Part shown: positions 47,297 through 57,769 of the stretch, in pieces
How positions within the stretch are numbered: the first letter of the stretch is position 1
How the letters are laid out: each line of letters starts with the position of its first letter
Assembly (NCBI GenBank): GCA_001683735.1
Contig: LUGG01000019.1
Span: 62,001-126,000 of the forward strand
Origin: Grifola frondosa
Lineage: Eukaryota > Basidiomycota > Agaricomycetes > Polyporales > Grifolaceae
Direction of reading: 5' to 3'
DNA: 64,000 bases
Translations under genes and position numbers: made by a program
Notes under the pieces: model-generated
Seen by the model: the letters and a program-made list of their open reading frames with translations, nothing else
What the model was told of the DNA's origin: nothing
The model's database searches: none

Positions 47297-48590
47297 ATGT
47301 CTGTGCTTCCGCGGGCGACGCGCTCCATGCGCATCATCGCCCTCCCTCTCACACCAGTGTCTTGTGCACTGGGCAAATCTGTCGAACATCTGACCTATTA
47401 TCACTTCGTGACGCCACCACCACCGAAGCACAGGGGTAACACCTGGGTTAAATGGGCTACGACAAAATCTGCAGAGCTGTGGGCGGGCCTAGGGAGAGCA
47501 CAGGAGGGATCGTGGAAGGTGAGTGAATGATTGGTTTTTGTGTGGCACAGTTTTCGTCTTTCGAGGGAAGATTTATCTACGTTATAATATGTTGAGTGGT
47601 GTAGAGTTCCCATTGCCGCTATTGCGAAACTTTAATCATATGATCTCTTCTTTGAGGGCCGAAGTTGCTAATTTATGTCGAGTATTAGCGCAAGGCATTT
47701 CTGTACGGCGAACGCATCATTGACCGCCTCGATTTCGAAGAGCTTGCGCTCAAGTCCTTAGACCCCTCTCTTGGGCCAAAGATCGGACACTTCACTAACC
47801 CGGACGTCAAGGCGAAACCTACACCCGTGGTTAGTAACGCGTCTCTCTCCCTCCAGTACCCTGCCAACCTATTGACGTAGTCTGTATTTCTACATAACTA
47901 CCATCGTATTCTCATCGCGTAACACCCAATATACCGCTATGCGCAGATTCCCCTCATCTACCCTCCCTCTGCGTGTATCTCTCCCTTGCCACATCTCAGG
48001 AGTCTCCTAGAGAAACGGACACCGAGGCATAAAAAGGGATTCTACATATGGATGCTGGCGGCACCACTCACCACGCCTTTCATGCTAATACGTGCGCCTG
48101 TCCGCTATTTACTCCGCAAAAATTCTGACACCCCGCCCAGCCATCATCCCTAACTTTCCATTCTTCTTCTGCGTCTGGCGATCATGGTCACACTATCGCG
48201 GTCAGTGCGCTGCCTTATCCCCACTATGGTCTATGCAGACTGACATCAATTCGCTATATGGATGCGCGTCCAGCATTCAAAGCATCGCAATATCTGGAGG
48301 CATTCCTGGAACAAGGCGCGATCGTGCCAGAGACGAGCGCCGACCTTGACGCGATCTACGCCGAGTACGGTCCTCAGAAGGAGTCTTCCCCATCATCTTC
48401 GCCTTCACAGTCGTCGTCCTCGCCGTCCTCACCAAATGCATCGGATCCGCCACCCCCATCTCTGCTGCTCTCGCGCGAAGCAGTGCCCGTTCTGGAGAAG
48501 CAGCTCGACCTCCCACCGGGATCTTCTTTCGTCGGGGACGTTTACCGCGCACTAGAGCAAGCGCGCCTGCGGGTAGAAACGAAACAATGA
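47297..48590 (+). CDS. Mitochondrial K+/H+ exchange-related protein (Mit_KHE1 family)
   Basis: Five exons; a mitochondrial inner-membrane protein of the PF10173 family, related to yeast YDL183C, linked to K+/H+ exchange. The start at 47297 gives a basic N-terminus (MSVLPRATRSMRIIALPLTP). Then come TYYHFVTPPPPKHRGNTWVK and KSAELWAGLGRAQEGSWK, split by an intron at 47519. RKAFLYGERIIDRLDFEELA and LKSLDPSLGPKIGH follow. The next exons read RTPRHKKGFYIWMLAAPLTT and FMLI/PIIPNLPFFFCVWRSWSHYR, the family's hydrophobic hallmark, split at 48091. The last exon begins ASQYLEAFLEQGAIVPE (acceptor CAAAG near 48282), contains a Ser/Pro-rich linker and ends at 48590. All joints keep the frame. The name and membrane role come from the family, not from this sequence alone. 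Confidence 0.9.
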
Positions 48591-50331
48591 CATTTGTATT
48601 TGTTGGTACAGGTAAATTTCGCTGCTGGTTAGCAGAGAAGGGTGTGTACGGTGATAAACATAACTAGGAGACGCGCTTGCAGATATAGAGGAACTCGTTC
48701 TCTCTGTAAGGTGCCAGAGCCACTTGTGGGCGTGATCTACTGCACGACGTAATGCACGTCACTTGCGCTCGAATGTTTGCGAGTCTGTGCTTCCCGTCTT
48801 CGTTGATCGCGAAGGTGCACCGCTGCGCTTGAGTCCGTGATATACGGGTGATCTCAATTCGTATCCCGCGAGTCTGATGATCATCAGCACGCACGCACCG
48901 CGAACTCGAAGTTCATCGGACCCTATTCTGAAATGTCTGTGGTTGTACATGATCGATCAAGCACGGCGCTCAACTCGTAAGTGGTACCGTTAATGAGTTC
49001 AAAAAACCTGTTTACGCGTCGCCGAGCAGCAGAAGGTAAGGGGCTGCCATGATCTTTCTTACCACTGTGTGCTCGCCAGGCAAGCGTTTGCATTCGTCTC
49101 CCGGCGCCCCACCTTTCTTTTCTGATTATCTCGTGTTCGTAGGCACACGGTTTGTTCATTTGCACCCTCTTTACCCGCGTTATCCCTGACCCGGCGCAAG
49201 AGATCAGAACATCGGTTACCTTCGGGCCATTCCACCAAACCAAGTCTGCAAGCTCGAGCAGCCTCTGCACATAAGACAGCGCAAAGGTGCTCCGTAATAA
49301 CAACGTCCCGCCACCCCCGCATGCGCGACGGACGTCTCGCTCCCCGCCGGGCCGTACAACGCGATCCTGAACGACCTCTTCCCCGCGGCGCACGGCTTCC
49401 TCATCGCGCCGCAGCGCCCGCCCAAGCGCTTCGTCGTGCAGCCCGTGTTCGTCCTCGACGTCGCGCCCGCGCGGACATCCTTGTTGTCAGCGCGCACGGC
49501 ATGCGCCTGACGTGCACTGGCCGCGCTGACCGCGCTGCGCGCGGCGGTCGAGCTCCTGTCCAACGAGAGGAACACCATGCCCACCGCGCTCGCTCGCTCA
49601 GTCACGGCACAAACAGCATCCCGAACCCAGCGCCGCCACTCCCAACTCCCCACGCGCAGCAGCACTTACTTATACGTCGCACCTTCTTCTCCCCCCTCGT
49701 ACCGCACTACGTACGTACCTCGTTCGAGAAAGCGAAAGAGAATTAATACAGCTCGCGTAATATCACGATGCGCGACCCTGCACGCCTCTATAGCTTCCAT
49801 CGGCAAGTCTCCGCAGATCGCGAAGCCCCCCGCGCACGCTGCCTGATGCGCGACGGTTGCGTTCGCGTTCCGCGAGCCTCGCTCCGCACCACACCGCGGA
49901 CCAGCCGCGCTACCTACCCGCTCTCGATAATTAAACGACGCCCACATCTAATCACCACCCACTCGCCGCTTCTCGTACACGCAGAACACACTTATGCATC
50001 ACTCGCCGCCAAAAGCAGCCACGCAGATCACATCACACCGCGCCATCCAATCACATCGTACACGCGCCCACATAACGTACACGCCTGCATACAAAATACA
50101 GTCCAGTCCGCGCGCGACCCGCGCGCTACAGTGGGGTAGTTACAAATCGAGAGAGAGAGAGATGGGTATGCTGTGGGCCGCGCCCGAGGCGCGCGGTATG
50201 CAAGAGAAATTCCCGAAAATTGAGATTGAATGCGACGTTCTCCAAGCAGCGACGCTGCTCTGCTCGCCCGTTTTTTCGCCTGCGCGCAACTGTGAGCGAC
50301 GCGTCCGCACAAAAGAGCCCGCGGCACATAC
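48591..50331. other. GC-rich region with one isolated coding-like segment
   Basis: A plus-strand open segment at 49301-49510 reads like a real protein tail (SLPAGPYNAILNDLFPAAHG, RPPKRFVVQPVFVLDVAP). In the same frame, after a stop, it continues with ALTALRAAVELLSNER. No upstream exon was found, and I cannot name a family. A (GA)7 microsatellite is at 50149-50162. The overlapping long frames on both strands reflect GC content. Confidence 0.4.
50149..50162. repeat. (GA)7 microsatellite
   Basis: Seven uninterrupted GA units. Confidence 0.9.
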
Positions 50332-52057
50332 CTAACACGACCCCGCGCGTCCCGCCGCGCCGCGCCCTGCCCTCCTACGCATCCTCGTCCCCGACCCGTC
50401 CTCCCCATACTCATAATCCCCAACACCAGCCTCCCCATCCACCGCGCCCGCATCCTCCGCCCCACCCTCCTCTTCCTCCTCGACATAACTCCCTTCCAAA
50501 GCGCCCTCATCATCTCCATCCTCCTCGTCCTCGGCGCTCATCCACTCCAGCCGCTCTCCATCCTCGTCCTCGCGCCACGGCTCCCACATATCCCCCTCCG
50601 CCGCGCGCAGCTCCCGCTCCACCCGCGTCAGCTCCTCCATCTCCATCTCCAACCGCACCCCCTCCGCGTCCTTATCCCCTCTCCACAAGCCACCGCGCAA
50701 CGCGATGCCCCATCGCGCGCCGCTTCGTCGCGAGCGCAGCGAGGTCCACGCCCGGCACCCCCGTCACGCGCAGCGCATTCAGCTCCGGCAACAGCGGCGC
50801 CAACCCGCCCCCACCCCTCCCGCTCCTTCCCCTTCTCCCCTCCCTCACCGGCACAATATCAAACAGCACAGCAAAGAACCCCGCCATCTTCGAAAAGTCC
50901 ACCTCGAGCCTGCGCACCTTCGGGAACGCCACGAGCAGCGCGCGCCAGCTCTTGAGCGAGCAGTCGAGCGCGGCGACAGACAGCACCTCGAGGTGCGGGA
51001 ACACCGCGCCGCGCGCGTCCTCCGCGGATGCGCCGGGTGCGAGCGCGATGGGGTGCGGGCGGGGGTCGGCGAGAAATTCGACGAACGGGGTAAAGTCCTG
51101 CTCGGACTCGGAGAGATCGAGATGCAGGATGCGGGCGTTCGGCGCTGCGAACGTGCGGAGGAGCGCGACGAGGTACGGCGGGTCGAGGTCCGTGAGGCGG
51201 ATCTCGCGCAGCGCCTGGAGAAGCACGGGGGCGAGCGCAGCGGGGGGTTGCCGTCGGTGTTCGCGGTAGCGTCGCCGGGGAGGGCGCCCCACTCCTCGAT
51301 ACCGCCGGGTGCGCTGGCGCGGGGCCCGGAGTAGTGGAGGACGAGACGCTCGAGCTGGGGCTGCCGGCGAGCATGGAGCGCCAGAGATCGAAGGGGATGC
51401 GGACTTCGTCGGAGTGGATGGCCAATTCGATGGAGACGAGGGAGCGGAGGAAGGGGGAGCGGGCCCAGGGGAGGTTGACGCCGATGAGAGATATGTGACG
51501 GAGGGCGGGGAGGGACGCGTCGAAGACGACGACGGGGGGCGGGCCAATGGCAGTGTAGAGGCGCTCGGCGGTGCGCCAGTCTTCGATGTGCCAGAGCTGG
51601 AGGGTCTGGAGGGCGGGCGCAGGGCCGCAGGTAGAGAGGACGTGGCGTGCGCCGCCCTTGCACTGGAGGTCGCGGACTTTGAGGTAGAGGGCACGCCAGC
51701 GACGGATGTGTGGGACAACGCACTCGAAGACGAGGTCGAACTCGTCGCGGAAGAGGGTGTGCCCGGCGATGTGATCATCCTCGGAGGCGGTATCGACGTG
51801 GATGTCGAGGAGGTGGCGGGCGCTGCGTGCGAGATATGAGCGGGCGCGGACGAGGTGGGGGACTGTGCGAAAGTGGATGACTGTCCAGAGGGGCGGGGTG
51901 TTGAGGGCGACGTCGCGCCAGTGGCGGCAGACGTGGGAGACGAGGACCTCGAAAGTGGGTGTGTTTGGGGGCGACGGTCTGGGAGAGGGTCCTCGTCGAC
52001 GCCGATTTGGAATATGCGGGCGAGGAGCTCGACGGGGAGGGAGTGGATGGGGGACAT
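50332..52057 (-). CDS. F-box/LRR-like protein with acidic C-terminus, frame-broken
   Basis: The start at 52057 (or in frame upstream) gives MSPIHSLPVELLARIFQIGV, an F-box opening, then VSHVCRHWRDVALNTPPLW in a second frame. LRR-like segments follow: [87 protein letters not shown] and RRLEVDFSKMAGFFAVLFD. The C-terminus is strongly acidic (SYVEEEEEGG, AEDEEDGDDEG). One base is missing at AAA 51952-51954, and one is extra or two are missing at CCCC 50676-50679; further shifts occur within 51000-51700. A possible 5' exon at about 52158-52319 encodes a Ser/Pro-rich leader ending at a GTAAGT donor. Likely an SCF substrate adaptor. Confidence 0.78.
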
Positions 52058-52418
52058 GCCGGCGTAAGTGATGGGAATGAGGGAGCGGGAGACTTTGGCT
52101 AGATTGGGGTGAGGCGGGGTGAGGCGGGGAACGGAGGTGACGGGGAGGAGGGACTTACGTTGAGTGCGTACAGTGTGTAAGATGTGGAGAGTGGGTTGTG
52201 TGGGCAGAGTGATGGAGAAGGAGAGAAAGAGGGAGGTGATAACGATTCCTCGGGAAGTTGGGGAGAAGAGCTGGAGGACGGATGGCGTGAGAGGAGAGAA
52301 GCACTTCCTGTCAGGGATGTCATCCTGTTCTCGCTTAGCCCGCTCAAGCTTCCCCGTCTTCTAGCTCCGGCGCAGTGCGAGTGCGGGATGTGCGGACGTG
52401 GGAGGAGTGGGATGTGTG

Positions 52419-52512
52419 GAGGGAGAGAAGAGGGAGAGAAGGGGACGAGAGGAAGAGTCGAGGAAGGAGAAGAGAGAGGAGGGTAGAAAAGGAGAGAAAG
52501 AGAGTGGGAGGT
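52419..52512 (+). repeat. Polypurine (GA-rich) tract upstream of the F-box gene
   Basis: About 94 nt that are purine on the plus strand with only about five pyrimidine interruptions, built from GGGAGAGA/GAAGAG-like units. Confidence 0.85.
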
Positions 52513-54211
52513 TGAACGGGAGACATCGAGCAGCGTCCGTGTTTGGAATCTCGATATCATTTGGGAGCACAGATCCGCACGATCGGCTCATTCCTCTTCT
52601 TTCCACACGACACGCTGCACTCGCTGCACTCAGCTACAGCCTGCAGACTCCTACACGCCCGTGCCAGCCTTCTCCCGTCGTCGCCCTTCTCGTCACGCCC
52701 TCCGCTCAATCCGCCCTCCAGTATCCCCTTCCATCCCAGGCAACACACACACAACGCCCCTCCTCGTATCACCGCCCCCGGTCCGTCCCATCCTTGTCAT
52801 CTGATTCTCTGGCGCTCCCAACAATGCACTCATCACTAATGTACTCATCACTTAGTCAACTCCAATCCGCGCTATCCTCCTTCCATCTTGCCCCAAATAC
52901 GTGTATTTCCTTCTCAGCTCTCCACTAGCCTTTCTCGTCCATCACACTGCGCCAGTCTGTTCTCATTGCAACACACTCCTATGCGCGTACGCCGCGTCAC
53001 TGCCCGCACGAACTCGGCATAGCATTTGCTTAATCTAGGTACGCAGTTGTCGGGGGTGCTTGAACCTTGAATCTTCTTCTAATTCCGATTGTCATCCCCC
53101 TTCGTCAGCGCCAGCTCCATCCAGCGCCCATCCCCCTCGGCCGAGTTGAGGCGGCGCAGCCAATCCCCTCCCCGTTTCCAACCGCAACCGTGTTCCCCGT
53201 CTCGTCTCCCCATTACCGCTGAGTTTCACCGGCCCTGCGCTGTTCCTGCGGCCCCGCTATCTTCTTAATCCTTCCTGCCCCGGAGGCACTGCCCCTTCAT
53301 CAACATGCCACCCAATGTCATCCCCTCCCAATCAATCTTGTCTGCCACCAAGATCCCAAGTACTGATCTTGTCGTACCACTATCCTCTCTGTGTGATCCC
53401 TCAGAGGACCACCTGATCTCACCACGAACCATGCCGATACATCAATGTCTCGGATGCACTTTCCGTCCTCCGCGTATCATACGCCGCGATTCGTATCTCG
53501 CCTACAGTGCAGGGTCTGCAGATTGCTCCCCCGCGGCAATCGTCGCCTGCAACATATACTTATGCTTACCAGTCCCTTTCGCGGCAGCGTGCCTTGCCGA
53601 GCATCCTATCATGTACGTCCTCCTGAATACTCGAGCTCGCGCTACGCGTGCCCTCTCGCACGACGCCACGGAACGTGCGTACTTGCACCGATAGGTCTCG
53701 CACACACGCCGAACCGCGGCACTTGCATATGTTTATGTTCTATGGCTGACACACCTCCGTCCCCCACCGGACCTTTGGCGCACCCCACCGAGCCGCCTTT
53801 CCCGCACCCAACCCGAGAATTCGCGACGCGATCCGCAGCCCGCTCGCGAGCTCCCAAAGCGGTTTCGCGAAATTAAATTGTGCAGATGATGAGGTGGCGG
53901 GCGGGCTCCACCGCGATCTCACTCCCATCGCGCGCGCGCTCCGCCTCCCCACCGCGATTCTGCGCACTTGGACTAGTACTGGGTACTTCCGTGCTTCTAG
54001 CTTGCGCCGCCTTCCCCCGGTTCTTTTCTCAAGGCGCGGGCGCCCGCGTGCAGATTGAGCAGGCCGCTGTCCGAATGCATGCGAGCGTTGTTTTGTGTGG
54101 CTGCGTCTCGTGTATATTCGTGCCCGCCCGTATACGTATGTATGTCCCCGGTGCGGGGTGATGACGATCGCTAGGACTGGAGTTCGAGGTCCGCGCCACG
54201 CGTGCGCGCGC
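52513..54211. other. C-rich region without supported gene
   Basis: From 52600 to 53870 the plus strand is pyrimidine-rich (for example around 53090-53300). An ATG at 53742 opens MADTPPSPTGPLAHPTEPPF, and 53885-53975 reads DEVAGGLHRDLTPIARAL. These may be 5' exons of the gene that follows, but I could not join them with confidence. Confidence 0.35.
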
Positions 54212-55758
54212 AGGGTGCTCGTGCACTTCCAGTCCGAGCTCGAGTGTGAGCTCAAGCTCATGTTCGACTTCGCTCCTGACCCGCGTGCGGCCGCCGCCCC
54301 CGCACGCACAGACACAGAATTTCCGCGCGGGCTCCAGCTCCAGCAGAACACGGGCGTGTCGGCCGCAGCGCAGCGCAAGGCCCTGGAGGTGCGTAGAACA
54401 TGCACGTGTTTCTGCTTCTTTGTATTGCAGTGCTCTTCGCTTGGGCGTGTTGGTGATCTGTGAGTGCTCGAATTCTGTTCGATCGTGTGCCGCTGGTGGG
54501 ACGTCCTGCGCCACCGGAGCGCGTACACTGATGCGTTTGCGTTTACTTGGATTTCAACTAGCCCTCTTGGATTTTAATTGGATTGCATCATGGGCTGGGC
54601 AGACGGTTTGCTGGGCATGTCCTTGCGGAACGAATGGCTCGAATTCCGGAGCGCTCCCAGCAAGCACTCGTGACAATGCATGAGTTCAAGATACGCAGCG
54701 ATATGTGCTCTGCCCCTGTGTCCTGCAGGCACAAGGGGACACCACGGCGAGCGCGGAGGCGAACAAGCCCTCGCCGACTCAAAGTGTTTCGGGCGGTGCG
54801 CTACGCTTCGGAAAATATCAACATCATAGACTCGAATTTGGGTTCCGTGCCGGCGCGGGCGACGAAGAAATGGATCTTTATTGGGACTACCAACAAGTTC
54901 TGGCGTTACCTCACAGCAGCGGGAGTACCGATACTTGGAAACGGGTCGCCAAGCAGTCGAGCGAGACGGACGCCATCTGTGAATTTGAGTGGACGATGAG
55001 CCACCGTATACTGATGCGTTTACTTGGATTTCGACCAGCCCTATTGGATTACAATTGGATTGCATCATAGGCTGGGCAGACGGTTTGCGGGCATATTCTT
55101 GCCATATTCTTGCGGCACGTTGGCGGAGACAAAGACGGAACGAATGGCTCGAATTGAATTCCGGATGCGCTCCCAGCACTCGTGACACTGCATGGGCTCA
55201 ACATACACAGCGATATGTGCTCTACCCCTGTGTCCTGCAGGCACAAGGGGACACCACGGCGAGTGCGGAGGCGAACAAGCCCTCGCCAACTCAAAGTGTT
55301 TCAGGCGGTACGCTACGCTTCGGAAAACACCAACATCACAGACTCGAATCTGGGTTCCGTGCCGGCGCGGGCGACGAAGAAATGGGTCTTTATTGGGGCT
55401 ACCAACGGGTTCTGGCGTTACCTCGCAGCACGCGGAGTACCGATACTTGGAAACAGGTCGCCAAGCCTCGAGCGAAACGGAAACGGACACCATCCGTGAT
55501 TTGAGTGGGCCACTGGTCCGACTTCATCGAACCCGGCTGGAAAGTTTGATGCACAAATTGTCGGAGCATCAGCGCGCTAAGGACGTTCCCACCACGCCGA
55601 TGCACACCGGTACCGCAGGCTGGCCCCATTTCTCGAATACCCCTCCTTTCGCTCAAATTCCCGCACAAGCCCGATCTTTCTACTCGTTTCTGACGATCTG
55701 CGGTGCGTTTCTATGGGGTTCGACGCGCACGCCCATCGATGCCCTATTTTTTATATGA
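54212..55758 (+). CDS. Hypothetical gene with a tandemly duplicated intron-exon unit
   Basis: A first recognisable exon (about 54212-54389) reads VLVHFQSELECELKLMFDFA and ends QRKALE at a GTGCGT donor. After an intron, an exon at about 54729 reads AQGDTTASAEANKPSPTQSV, then HHRLEFGFRAGAGDEEMDLY and DYQQVLALPHSSGSTDTWKR. The same exon occurs again at about 55240 with the same acceptor (CCTGCAG). Only the second copy runs on into RDLSGPLVRLHRTRLESLMH and KLSEHQRAKD, ending at 55758. One base is missing at CC 55466-55467 in the second copy relative to the first. The original 5' end is not resolved (exons may lie at 53742-53975). I do not recognise the family; the helix RLHRTRLESLMHKLSEHQR looks like coiled coil. 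Confidence 0.5.
54511..55515. repeat. Tandem duplication, period about 490 bp
   Basis: Unit 1 (about 54511-55000) and unit 2 (about 55001-55515) each begin CCACCG...CTGATGCGTTT. They share TTACTTGGATTTC, TTGGATTGCATCAT, GGGCTGGGCAGACGGTTTG, CTGCAGGCACAAGGGGACAC and the following exon, and end GTGAATTTGAGTGG / GTGATTTGAGTGG. Identity is high but imperfect. Confidence 0.88.
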
Positions 55759-56302
55759 AGCTAGCCGCCCCGCCGCGCGCCGCACACAATTTCGGTGCAG
55801 GTCCCTCAGGTGCAGCAGCGCCCGCGAACGCCGAGTCCGTCGAATGTTCCAGCGCACGGCCCGCGCGGGCTCTCGGTAGCATGTGGCCCGCCAGCAGGGT
55901 CGGCGTGATGTGCTTTCGCGGGAGACAGAGCCTGGCCTGCCTAGACGTGCGCTCGTTGTGGCTTAGACTGGTCATGCTTGCGGTCGCGTCGATTTACGTA
56001 CATACGGTCGTGTGCATTGATATCGATTGAATTGTGTTGGCAGAAATATTACGATGCGTGCTAGCGGGATTCGAGTGGGTCTGCGCAACGTCGCTGGCAA
56101 CCAGCCCAAGTGCGCTGAGTGTCCCGTAGCCTCTTTCGTGTCCGCGTAGATACTTAGCGGCGAACTAATATCGCGATTAGCCTGGAAATAGTAGCAATAC
56201 AGCAAGGACGGCGACAATATTCGCGTAGCAGATACATTAGACTGGATGGAGCAGCCCTCCCGTGATTTCCTCCGCTTTCTTTCGGTTCGGGTCTGGTGCG
56301 CA
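55759..56302. other. Intergenic region
   Basis: Convergent 3' flanks of the preceding gene and CET1. No gene recognised. Confidence 0.5.
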
Positions 56303-57559
56303 TCACTGCCAGCCCTCGCCGGCGTTGCGCACCAGTATTCGCGCGTTGTTCACGAACGCCGCATGAGCTCGTCGAACGCGCCACGCTCCTGCTCGGAGGC
56401 GTTTGGGTCGTTGCGCTTCGCGGCGGTGGAGAGCAGGTATTCGGGGCGCGCGAGTTCGAGCTCGAGCTCGTGAAGCACTTCCGTCTGAGCCAAAAATGAA
56501 AATGAAAAAAAAAATGAAGATGATTAGGACCACGGGAACGGTGAGCAGAGGGCAGGAGCGACAGCGCACTTTAGATGAAGGCCCAGCGGATGCAGTGACC
56601 TGCGTGAGGTCAATGACGAACTCTTCGTGCGTGTAGCTCATCCGGTCTTTCCGCCTCGTATGCGTCGACGTCCCTATCGGCGGCGCATGCCACGCTGCTC
56701 AGGCATGCAACGGCGCGCAGAGCGCACATGGCACTCACCTGGGATCTCGAGGTTGACGCTGATGCGCCAGTCCGCCGCGCGCTTCGGGCAGATGATGTTG
56801 AGGTCGCCGAGGCGGACCTTGCGCACGCACGCCACCACGGCGCCGCTCTTTTCGTCACGCGTCACGCGGATGCGCTCGCCCCGCGCGCCCGCGCCGCTGT
56901 CGGCTGCGTAGAAAGAGTCGACGAGGCGGAGGTGCGTGTACGAGAGCGGGGTCGAGGAGGAGGTCTTGAGGGTGTTGAGGAGCTGGTTGAAATGCTTGTG
57001 CTGTGCCTGGGTGCGCTCACGGTGAGCTGGGGCCGGGGTGGAGGCGGGCGCACTCACGGGTGTCATGTTGGACTCGAAGCGGCAGTCGACCGCGCCGGGC
57101 GCGAGGACTTGAGCAAGTAAGCAAGCAGGGACTCAGAGGGCCGCCGCATGGAAAGGATGGGCAAGGAGCGGTACGCACTGGTTTCAACGAGTATGGGCAT
57201 GCGCAGGCGCTGCCCGCCCTCCCTGTCCCTCAGCACGCCGATCTTCGCCTCCACCTCGATGTGCCCCGGCGTGTCCGGCGGGCGCGTGCTGATCTTGAAG
57301 TGCACGAAGTCGGCGACCTCGCGGATGAACTCGTCCAGCGGCTCGACGCCGAGGATCGAGAGCGAGAGCGGGGAAGGGGCGTCGCGTGGCCGTTCCCGTT
57401 CGTGCTGCTGGCCTTCGTGCTGCTGGGGACATTGGCGGGAGGGAGTGCAGACGTGGAGGCTTGCGGGGGTGGTGGCGTGGAATGCCGTGCACGCTTTGCA
57501 GGGCGGTAGCCGTGTGCATCATATTCGGAGTCGGAAGAAGGGTGCTCGGCGCCGTCCAT
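56303..57559 (-). CDS. CET1: mRNA 5'-triphosphatase, capping-enzyme beta subunit
   Basis: Removes the gamma phosphate of nascent mRNA 5' ends before guanylylation; nuclear, essential in yeast. The start at 57559 gives an acidic/basic leader (MDGAEHPSSDSEYDAHGYRP, PAKRARHS) and a Ser/Pro linker. The tunnel-fold (TTM) core follows: LSLSILGVEPLDEFIREVAD, HIEVEAKIGVL with the metal-binding E-x-E, RTQAQHKHFNQLLNTL, LRLVDSFYA, IRVTRDEKSGAVVACVRKVR, LGDLNIICPKRAADWRISVN, NLEIPG, and after an intron DRMSYTHEEFVIDLTQVT. The last exon reads VLHELELELARPEYLL (the second E-x-E-x-E) and DELMRAFVNNARILVRNAG. One-base breaks lie at the G4 run 57376-57379 and CC 56359-56360, each cured by one added base. All catalytic glutamates are present. 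Divergent from BCKDHA. Confidence 0.92.
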
Positions 57560-57769
57560 AGCGTCGAGAGGGCCAGAGTACTTACTGTCGTCGGTGGTGC
57601 GTCGTGTGAAGATAGTGAGATGCACACGTCGGTGGCGAGTGCGAGCCAAGCACTCGTCGCCAAGAAAGATGCAATTTCGCGGAGAGATTACGTAGCACGT
57701 GGCCTGCCTGAAGTCGCGTCTCGCGACTCGCGAGAGCGCGCGTCTATGGCTTTCTCTCCATCCTCCACC
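57560..57769. promoter_or_regulatory. Bidirectional promoter CET1 / BCKDHA
   Basis: 210 bp between the starts of two divergent housekeeping genes. An alternative in-frame BCKDHA start at 57746 would shorten it. Confidence 0.55.

Noticed and set aside
51309..51839. Gly/Glu-rich plus-strand frame over the F-box gene
   Set aside because: Antisense of the LRR-coding exon; the repetitive composition follows from codon bias.
53740..54528. Long minus-strand open frame of 262 codons
   Set aside because: It has low-complexity Arg/Ser/Ala composition in a GC-rich region, no domain, and opposes better plus-strand exons.
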